Assembly (NCBI RefSeq): GCF_001039355.2
Contig: NW_019775635.1
Span: 718,121 to 782,120, forward strand
From: Lingula anatina
Lineage: Eukaryota > Brachiopoda > Lingulata > Lingulida > Lingulidae
Direction: 5' to 3'
Length of the DNA stretch: 64,000 nucleotides
The position numbers and the translations under genes are program-made. A model generated the notes under the pieces. The model did no database searches. It was not told the DNA's origin and was given only the letters and a program-made list of their open reading frames with translations. Below, piece by piece: positions 56,801 to 64,000 of this stretch; position 1 is the stretch's first letter; every line of letters starts with the position of its first letter.

Positions 56801-58862
56801 ATTCTGATGAGACATCTCGCACCTGCAAACCTTGTCAGTCCGCATTTGGTGACAAGAGTATGGGAGCAGTCCGCTGCACAGGTAGCGAAATTTAAACTCC
56901 GTTTTCTTCACGATGTATAAATTTATTGCAGAACGAAAATGGGTGTATAGTATGTCTATCATAATATCTTTATATGCCTAGCGTGCACGGTAGATTTTAA
57001 GTTTTAGAATATTATCATTCTTAGACCTAAACTTTTTTTTCAAATTAGAGCTCTTCGTATTTTTTATCTATCAGTAATCAGGCTGATTAGAGTCATCTCT
57101 TTATAAATGTCATTCCAAAACTCTTATTGTTTTTCTAGGCACGATAGAAATTGATGAACCTCAGGTAGGAACACAAAATTTTCGTCATAGATGTATTGTA
57201 ATGCATTCGGCAATTAGATATAAGGTTGTGACACACTTTTTAATCCGTATTTTGGCAATTTGAATCGTGACGCCTCAGAAAGGCGAAGATCTTAATTTTG
57301 GTTAAGGCGTTGCACCATTTGTTGCAGTAGTTGTGTCCACGCTGGGCTGTCACTTTGGCCGTTAGATTCACTAACAGATGAAAGGGAACGCCCAATGTGT
57401 GTCTGGCAGTTCGTCCCTTTTAAAATTGAAATTGTATCGTAAGTTAGTGTGACATTGAGCAACAGTGAGACGGCTACGCCACTGTGCGGGTATAAAACCG
57501 TGCGCGGTATTTCCTGTAAGCTAAGCCGTGCCTCAAAATTAAAAAAAAAAGAAATGAAAATTTAATGAAATATTGGATATTCATGTATAGATGGCACGAT
57601 TTTGACGTGTATGTCCCATAGAATTACTCAGGGTAGTGACTTATTATGCGCTAGTCTGGTTGGTTTTGACACTGACAGAGAAGGCCTACTCGATTTACAG
57701 TTGTGTAGTACGTGTGAGTCGTTTTTTGCGATAAATAAATATATATATTAAACGCATTTTTTAAACTTAAAAGTTTTAGTTGGTATTTATAGATACCTAT
57801 TTAGCTCAAATATTTTTTCTTAAACAAGGTTAACACGATGGTTACGGAGAATCTCACTCGTTTTTGCATATTCGTTTCTCAGAATAGCTTTTAGACCATA
57901 TAAACAATAACTGACTTTTACTAAATGAAATCTGGGAGTTATTTTTTCTTTTTTTCTTTTTTCAGAGACTTACCTGGATTATTCCTGTTATCGTTTCAAC
58001 TGTTCTTACAGCGGTGATATTGGTAGCACTATTTGTTGGATTAAAAATAATGAAGAAGAAACTCGTTGCCAGGTAAGGACGGGCGTTAATGATCAGTAAA
58101 AGAAAAGTCTTTCACTTAAATTACTGAGCAAAGTTGAAAGTTTACAGTTTACAGTCACCACTGGTCACAAGCACACGTAGGCCTACTTGTTGCAATGGTG
58201 AAAAAAAAATGCTTGTAATGTGGGTGGAAATGATCAATGCATTTTTGTGGTTAAATTAGTGATTTTGACGGCCGGATGTTATTTATTTTGTCAGTTGAAT
58301 TGGAGATGCAATAAATACACAATTAAGATTTTAGAGCGGAGCACCGCGTATTCGTTTCATTGAAGCTTTTGCTCAAAATATGCAACAAAGAGGATGCTTT
58401 ACGTTGCCAATAACTTATCGTATATAATGCTTTACGTTGAAGTTCAGAAAATGCAAAGTCAAAGAAACCATCAAAGCTGCTAAATATCCAAATCGCATAT
58501 TTCCTTCTTGTTTCAGACAAAGCGTCACTCCAATGACGAGCGAAGAAAACTTAAGGTGGGCCAATAGCTCCCATTTAGACATGGAACGGTTCAGAGGCCC
58601 AGAGGCATGGTCAGACGGCAGCAACGAGTGTTCACCAGTGCAAGCAAAACGTGAGATAGGTGGTTCAGCAGTAGAGCTGCTCGAAATAGAGCAGACTGAA
58701 ACCACCACGAGTGACAACCCACAGAAGAGACTGCCACCCTTGATCGGGAATCCTGTTCCTCCTCTTGTATTTTCTTTTCCTACCCACGGTAATGCCTCTC
58801 GCCCCTTGTTGAAACCGCTTAAACTTTCTGAGATCAGAAACCCCCATGAAAATGGGTACTAA
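42489..58862 (+). CDS. Receptor copy C: paralogue of copy B with a one-base frameshift in the giant exon
   Basis: Exons: 42489-42574, 43665-43775, 45069-45187, 45469-45564, 46449-46655, 47426-47590, 47852-47926, 48277-48402, 48515-48640, 49010-49135, 49411-50599, 51323-51437, 51660-51801, 52044-56413, 56780-56881, 57139-57164, 57966-58072, 58517-58862. Splice sites are all intact. The sum is 7634 nt, one base short of a multiple of three. The loss is near 52887, where copy B reads ACAACAAAGGCC and copy C reads ACAACGAGGCC. Read literally, the protein ends after about 1198 residues (stop at 52957), giving a secreted head without Ig domains or membrane anchor. Downstream coding is still open over 3.5 kb, so either the loss is very recent, polymorphic, or a sequencing error. 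Confidence 0.75.
42575..43664. other. Copy C intron 1
   Basis: No exon seen. It begins like copy B intron 1 (CACCAA..GTAACTCAGGCGTA) and then carries unrelated AT-rich sequence. Confidence 0.5.
43665..45187 (+). CDS. Copy C exons 2-3: EMI domain
   Basis: Exons 43665-43775 and 45069-45187. [31 protein letters not shown], then [15 protein letters not shown] and EYCCDGWTAG. Nearly identical to copy B; the intron carries the (AAT)n run at 44808-44847. Confidence 0.78.
44808..44847. repeat. (AAT)n microsatellite
   Basis: About 13 AAT units, at the position equivalent to 27238-27283 in copy B. Confidence 0.95.
45469..45564 (+). CDS. Copy C exon 4: EGF-like domain
   Basis: [20 protein letters not shown] plus QPPYHGLTC, 96 nt, phase 1-1. 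Confidence 0.92.
46449..47590 (+). CDS. Copy C exons 5-6: D8C domain
   Basis: Exons 46449-46655 ([19 protein letters not shown] onward) and 47426-47590 ([13 protein letters not shown] onward). A complete uromodulin-type eight-cysteine domain, as in copy B. Confidence 0.88.
47241..47294. repeat. (TTTA)n microsatellite
   Basis: Imperfect TTTA tetranucleotide run in the intron within the D8C domain. Confidence 0.9.
47852..49135 (+). CDS. Copy C exons 7-10: Cys linker and three EGF_CA domains
   Basis: Exons 47852-47926, 48277-48402, 48515-48640 and 49010-49135. DIDEC, DVDEC and DVNEC starts mark three calcium-binding EGFs with phase 1 introns. A poly-A run of about 28 (48844-48871) sits in the last intron. 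Confidence 0.93.
49411..50599 (+). CDS. Copy C exon 11: Thr-rich linker, EGF and unrecognised module
   Basis: It aligns with copy B exon 11 but is 54 nt shorter (18 codons), all in the Thr/Pro repeat. The EGF ([10 protein letters not shown]) and the roughly 300-residue module are conserved, with mostly conservative changes. The acceptor is TTTCAAG/CTGTCATTG and the donor CAG/GTACAT. Confidence 0.8.
51323..51801 (+). CDS. Copy C exons 12-13
   Basis: Exons 51323-51437 and 51660-51801. They have the same lengths and phases as in copy B, and the second has a consensus ATAG acceptor. They continue the unrecognised module ([38 protein letters not shown]). Confidence 0.8.
52044..56413 (+). CDS. Copy C giant exon 14, frameshifted
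   Basis: This is the counterpart of 34656-39044, with the same segment order: Thr-rich and polybasic linker, coiled coil (about 53585-53850), ten-Cys cluster (about 53845-54005), amphipathic helices, furin-like GRGKRS, two Ig domains and a terminal domain. The length difference of 19 nt is 18 plus the one-base deletion near 52887. Frame is held from 52044 to about 52887, then continues in the next frame to 56413. The Thr-rich linker differs in length and composition from copy B. In Ig 2 the linker Cys of copy B (PPCEVM) is Ser here (PPSEVM). Confidence 0.75.
56780..58862 (+). CDS. Copy C exons 15-18: Cys module, TM helix and tail
   Basis: Exons 56780-56881 ([20 protein letters not shown]), 57139-57164 (GTIEIDEPQ), 57966-58072 (membrane helix [20 protein letters not shown] then [10 protein letters not shown]) and 58517-58862. 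The tail keeps [31 protein letters not shown] and a Pro-rich region. It ends NPHENGY-stop, so it gains a C-terminal tyrosine absent from copy B. These exons stay open although the frameshift lies upstream. Confidence 0.82.
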
Positions 58863-61173
58863 TTTGTTACTTCATTAAAAATGACTAATCTTTGTGTCAT
58901 ATCGAAAAGGACGTATTTGTGTGTTAAAATGAAGGGTTGCTTAAAAATGTACATATCATATGCTTTTTGTATCAAACATTGTAAAATTACACTCTGATCT
59001 AACTGAGCTTTGAGTTATTATATTTTAATGTAATCGTATTTGAAATTTGGAAGGCCAATGACTTAACAGTGTGGAAGGTATAACTGATATTCATTTTTAC
59101 AGGACGGAAAACATAGTGGCATACTTATTCATCTACAAATTGATACGGTAATGACTCGATTTTTTCAAAGGGGAAATTGTAAAATTAAAGATTCTGTAAT
59201 TTTTCAAAGTCATAAATTCTTGAAATCAGATCGTTCCTTTTCAGCTGTAGCAACATGACTAAAAAGCATGCAACCTGATAGTTCCATTCTATACAGGATA
59301 TGAGTATATGCACAACAAATGCTACACAGAAATGTGTTTTTAATGAATCTTTTATTATGCATCTCAAAAACTGGTAAATTTTCCCCATTAAAAAGATCCG
59401 AGTCATAACCGTATGTATACTGGGGCGCAGGGTTTGTAGTGGTAATATGGTTGAGGCGTTGGGTTGCATGCTGTATAAAGGGCAGAGAGGTACAAATTTC
59501 TTTGTACTGCTTTATTCAAAATATCTGCCTCAGAAGCTCCAAAGGAGACAAAATGGTGAAAAGATGCTACCTGTGCTCTTTCTTATACCCTGGTCAGTTC
59601 GTGAAATGATGTATAATTTCAAAGTTCTGTGCATAAGTGCTTTTGCTTTTGATTCGTGTGCTTGGTTGATTTTTGAATAATAAAGTTGATGTGTTTGACT
59701 GACGATTTTTACCTGAACAAATCTTATATTAGAAATAAATTTTAATAAAAGTCAAAATGTTGTCTATTTATTATGATATAAGAAAATGTTTTCATTGAAT
59801 TTCGACATAAGTATATAACCATCCACGCACACCTTCCTAAGCCAAAAGGAAAATACATTTAAAAAATAATAATGGATAATTTAAGTTAGTTACAATATGC
59901 CAAATATACATGTATATACGGAAAATATGCTATTATCTGTAAATGATACCGCAAGGTATAACCTTTTAACAGAGGTTTGCCAGAATATCAAATATTATGA
60001 TGATAAATAAAAACAAAGCGGGAAAATAAAATACAATGCCATAAACTAGAGACCAGTATTAAATAAAACAATACAATTACAAAGGGTTGCTTCCAGTAAC
60101 ATTTGACAAAATGAGCAGAAAATTAGTAACCCTTTTTAACTTCAATTAATCTGCTCTGTGCGCACGGGTTCTGTGTGTCCTGGCTTGGCAAAATGAAATT
60201 GTTCCTGGGGTATACCCTCTGTTGTATCAGTTCAAAAGTTCACTTGTGGTTTTGGCGTATGTTTGTAACAGGCGAGCTACACTGTACATCATTCAAAAGT
60301 TGACCAAATAATTGATAAATGAAGTGACAGTAAAACTAAAAGTGGGATGATATTGTCTTTAAAGCCATTTTAGTTTGACATACAGTGTAGGCTTTACCCT
60401 ACCGTAAAGCCTATTAGGATACATGACCCAGATCGATTGACTCCAATGATTTCCATACTGTTACATTAATGTATTTCTGAGACATTATTAAGAGACCATC
60501 ACTAATATCAATGTAAAAGAACCGATAATATCCATGCCTCGCATTATGTGCCTCTGATTGGGTGAAGGACAATCAGCGCTTGACTTGCATGATATCTAAT
60601 TCAAATCCTGTTTCTGCCAATTACATTATTTTTACTACTAGTACATGCATACACAGCAAATTCTGATTTACCCTTTATACAAAAATATATTTAGCCTATA
60701 TAGCATTTCCACGTTCTGTTACATCCATATTTCCACTAATCTTGTTTAAATAAAAAAAATCGCCACATTAAAGTCTTGAAAAAATTATGAAGTGTCCCAA
60801 ATTTAAATAGTCTTCATTGTACATGCCCAGTTGTTACTTTGAGAAATGTTTGGAAGCACCGCCTTCTTATAATCCACCTCTCCACGCGCAGATGGTGTTA
60901 CAACGATTAAGCCTGGTTAACAGTTATTATCTTCCGTTATTTTGAAGCAAATGGCTCCGCTGTGACTATATTTGACGTAGCCTATTTATTTTGATGAAGC
61001 CAAGAGGAGATTGAAAACAATCAGAGCGTTACTAAGTGGTTAGTTTATATCCTGTTTGAGCAAATCAAAGTGACTATGCTTAAAGCTTGGGTTCATTATA
61101 GTCAAGATAAATATACAGGGGTACATGTTAAAGGCACTTTGCAGTCGGATACAGATCCCATCCAGCCACTGAT
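58863..61173. other. Intergenic region between copy C and the CTHRC1-like gene
   Basis: AT-rich, with no exon supported. The ORFs at 59185-59469 and 59447-59680 lack splice context or family resemblance. Overlapping AATAAA-like signals occur near 59680. Confidence 0.5.
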
Positions 61174-64000
61174 ATGAAATATTCAACAACTGTAATTTTT
61201 GTTGTTTTGGCAACATTTAGCATAAGCCAATTGGCGACAGATGCCCAGGTAAGATAAGCCAATGGAGAACTCGCTTAGTGTCATCACATTAAACATCTTC
61301 CAGCTTTAATATTTCTAATGTTTTTATTTCTTCGGGTACAGTCAGTGTAATAAATTCAGAGGGCATTTAATCGTAAAGGTGAAGAAAGACTAGATAGCAT
61401 TGCGGGAAATAGACTGTGAAGTGGATTTTGATAATTTATTTCGATACTTTTCCTAAAGGCCAACTGCGATCTCCCCGAAACTCTGAAATCTGACATAGTC
61501 TCGATATTCTCACCACATGTAACATGTCCTGTTTGTTTTAAAGATATTAAAATTCTCAGAAGATGAAAAAGTTCACTAATTTGGATTCCACCATATGAAA
61601 ATTCGATATTTCACTTCACAAGTCATAATTTTGAAAACATTTTACAGATTTTTCTGTGTATTATAAAGTCTTTATCCTGTGTTACGTTTACATGAAGATA
61701 CATGAAAATATTTCAAGCTTATTTTACGAAAATGAATATATATAGTCTCATCAGAAGCTTTCATTGTAGCAATGTTATCAAAATGGAAAGGATGGAAAAG
61801 ACGGAACTGATGGAAGAGATGGCAGAGATGGCAGAGACGGACTTTGGGGTGAAACTGGACCACCAGGACCAAAGGGGGAAGCTGGTGAGTCTCGGATTCA
61901 CATCAGTTCTTTTTCACACAGCGTGGGTATTTTTAATTAGGGCTTCATTACATGTACATGTACATGCACAATGCGTAGTTCTGTTGTAAATATTCTAAAA
62001 ATTCTATATACTTTAGTGACAATAACATATACCTTATTGAGGGCCTTTTTGGGTAATTTATAGAGAGCTTTAACTTGAGGTGGATTTTAAAGCAGTATAT
62101 TAGCCTGCCAAGATGAATTGAACCCGGATTCTTTGTGAATTGATGAGAATGAAAGAAGACGAGTGTTGGGGCATCGGGGAGTTTAAGTGAAAAAAGACAA
62201 TTGCATAGGTAATATCAAATCATCCCGAAGTCTCATTTTAATATATCATAATCTATCCAAATTTATTCCAGGAACCCCTTGTTCCCCTAGAAACGTGAAA
62301 CAGTTCACATGGACAGATATCAACGACGATAGGGATGTCGGTTTAATTAAGGTAACAGACATATTGTGAACAATTTAATTTCAATTTAGAATTATGTGCG
62401 TACGATGTATGATCTTGCATACTTGTACTGTATCTGTGTATTGTGAAAAATGTTACTACCCCCCCCCCCCCCGAAATAAAAATTAAAATGGACAATACAG
62501 GGGGAAATTCCTGCCATGCCACACAGAGGATTAATAATATCCTATTACATCCGGGATTTTTTCACCAAATCTAATTTTTGTCCTCTCCAAGAATAATAGC
62601 TCTACCCGCCTCTGTACTTGGATTCAACGTCTATATGTACTGTTTCTAATGAAATAATGTGGTACTTTGTGACTGACCAGTCATTTAGACAGCCATAGGG
62701 CATGTCTCCGCTGATGTCTTCCTGTATAATTCTAAAGGAAATATCGACGACAGGTACTTTTGTTCGAGGGGATTTTCTTAATTATCTTGAGGGGTTGGAT
62801 TGGGGAAGATCAGTAGGTTTGTGGGGTAGTTAGACATAAAAATATGACTTGGTTTAAATGAGTAAACTATACCTTTACCCCAGTCTTAAAACTTCCACAT
62901 AGTTTTCATGTTCTGCCATATCAGGAAATAGCCAAATAATTGGCAAAATTAAAATTGGCTTATTTCAGGATATGATATCTGCCAAATCAGTCACACACAG
63001 TAAATAACTAAATAATGAGAAATTAATAAGCCTTTTATTTCAGGATGCGAGGTATGTCACTGAAGTCGGACCAGAAAATAATAATAATAATAATAATAAT
63101 AAGCCCAGAAAAAATTAAAAAGTTGCTTAACGAGTAACGACTCTTTGTCGTTTTTTTAAATGAATAATAAAAATTAATGTTACGTTTGCATTTAATTTCA
63201 GGACGTGTGGTTTACCAAAACAACGGGAACAACCATGCTCCGTGTCGGTTTCCATGGTAATGTCCGTATCATGGCAACTGCTGGAAAAAATGAAGCCTGT
63301 CGCAGATATTGGTTTACTTTCAACGGCACTGAATGTGACAGCCCAACGTTTATAGATGGACAGTTTTATTCCAGCCATACATATAATGTTCACCAGCATT
63401 CCACCAGTAAGTTAGAATGCAATGTACTGTACCATATATTATGAAAGTGCGGCACATATACTGTATAGATAAAAGTAATAATGTTTAATTCTTTTTGGCA
63501 ATACTTTTTGAAAAAGAGACTGCACTTTGCATGCTCTTCAGGCGCGTACAGTTGAAGGAAGCACATGACTGCTCGCACTCGCGTGTATATGGGGGGGGGG
63601 GGGGGTTAACCATGTATAAAAATGTAGCGGGGGGGGGGGGGGGTAGGCCTATCCCTTAGCACCCTGAAAACCTAACTCTGCTTTCTGTGTTAAAGACTCG
63701 TGGATGATGACAAAGGTGGTGGGTTGAGTAAGCACCCATTACTTGTAGGCCTACGATTATACCATATGTTGATGCTTTAATGAAAAAAAAATAAATAAAT
63801 GGATAAAAATGAAGAGTAAAAGTAGCCTAGATAGATCGTGTGTGCATTAGTATTCAATTGACAATAATTGCACAAGGAATAATGAGAATATGAAGTTTTA
63901 CATGTTTTAACATTGCAAATTCTTGATTGCTCCCTTTTATCTTTAACATTTACGTGTATCTCCCTTTGCAACCTTTCAGTTGAAGGAATCTGTGAGAACC
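61174..64000 (+). CDS. CTHRC1-like secreted collagen-repeat protein (5' part, runs off window)
   Basis: Exons: 61174-61248, 61770-61884, 62272-62351, 63202-63406 and 63980-64000 (partial), all in phase. Order: signal peptide (MKYSTTVIFVVLATFSISQL..DAQ), a QCYQ lead, and a short collagen triple helix of about a dozen Gly-X-Y units (NGKDGKDGTDG..GPPGPKGEAG). Then comes the C-terminal domain of collagen triple helix repeat-containing 1: FTWTDINDDRDVG, LRVGFHGNVRI, CRRYWFTFNGTEC (compare vertebrate QRWYFTFNGAEC) and IEGICEN (compare VEGLCEG). Human CTHRC1 is a secreted glycoprotein linked to Wnt/PCP signalling and matrix turnover. Invertebrates often have several such genes. The last exons lie beyond the window. 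Confidence 0.88.
62459..62472. repeat. Poly-C tract
   Basis: Run of about 14 C in an intron of the CTHRC1-like gene. Confidence 0.9.
63077..63104. repeat. (AAT)n microsatellite
   Basis: About nine AAT units in an intron of the CTHRC1-like gene. Confidence 0.9.
63591..63643. repeat. Paired poly-G tracts
   Basis: Two runs of about 15 G (63591-63605 and 63629-63643) 23 bp apart in the last intron seen. Two such runs could form a G-quadruplex; this is inference. Confidence 0.7.

Noticed and set aside
59447-59680. 77-codon ORF downstream of copy C
   Set aside because: No recognisable motif and no splice sites or homology within the window.
1-64000. CRISPR arrays, operons, bacterial regulatory sites
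   Set aside because: The sequence is plainly metazoan with spliced genes; no spaced direct-repeat array was seen.

Overview
The window is animal genomic DNA: AT-rich, with short exons bounded by consensus GT..AG introns, many microsatellites, MITE-like inverted repeats and a decayed Tc1/mariner transposase. Domain content (EMI, D8C/uromodulin-type, calcium-binding EGF, galactose-binding lectin, Ig, CTHRC1-like collagen) suggests a marine invertebrate deuterostome such as an echinoderm or hemichordate. That is inference; the sequence does not fix the species. Three single N characters (13359, 16026, 26924) mark assembly joins.

Layout. Positions 1-262 hold the last exon of a plus-strand membrane protein. 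A minus-strand TMEM33 homologue follows (three coding exons, 5302-4117; its 3' part was not found). 6.7-9.2 kb is repeat-rich and non-coding: a fossil Tc1/mariner transposase and small inverted-repeat elements. From 9.7 to 58.9 kb lies a tandem array of three related plus-strand type I membrane receptors, rebuilt here exon by exon. Copy A is 9711-23187, copy B 24756-41503 and copy C 42489-58862. From 61.2 kb to the window end is the 5' part of a secreted CTHRC1-like gene.

The receptor array is the main content. All three copies share an N-terminal half: signal peptide, EMI domain, EGF-like domain, D8C domain, then a run of cbEGF-type domains. The later introns are nearly all phase 1, which lets modules be swapped without loss of frame. 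The back halves differ. Copy A continues into a SUEL-type lectin domain, a CUB-like module, a Ser/Gly-rich stalk, one membrane segment and a tyrosine-rich tail with YEEI and YIDM motifs. Copies B and C continue into a Thr-rich linker, one more EGF, a large module of no family I recognise, and one exon of about 4.4 kb. That exon encodes a mucin-like/polybasic linker, a coiled coil, a ten-cysteine cluster, a long run of amphipathic helices, a furin-like site and two Ig domains. It is followed by a GCC2/GCC3-like cysteine module, a membrane segment and a tail with almost no tyrosine. The exon sums are exact for A (997 aa) and B (2564 aa). Copy C is one base short because of a single-base deletion in its giant exon.

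The genes look like cell-surface recognition receptors that share an extracellular head but have different effector bodies and tails. No ligand or function can be read from the sequence. Assembly caveats are flagged: a 2.4 kb near-identical direct repeat in copy A, and an apparently missing D8C half-exon, both next to Ns.
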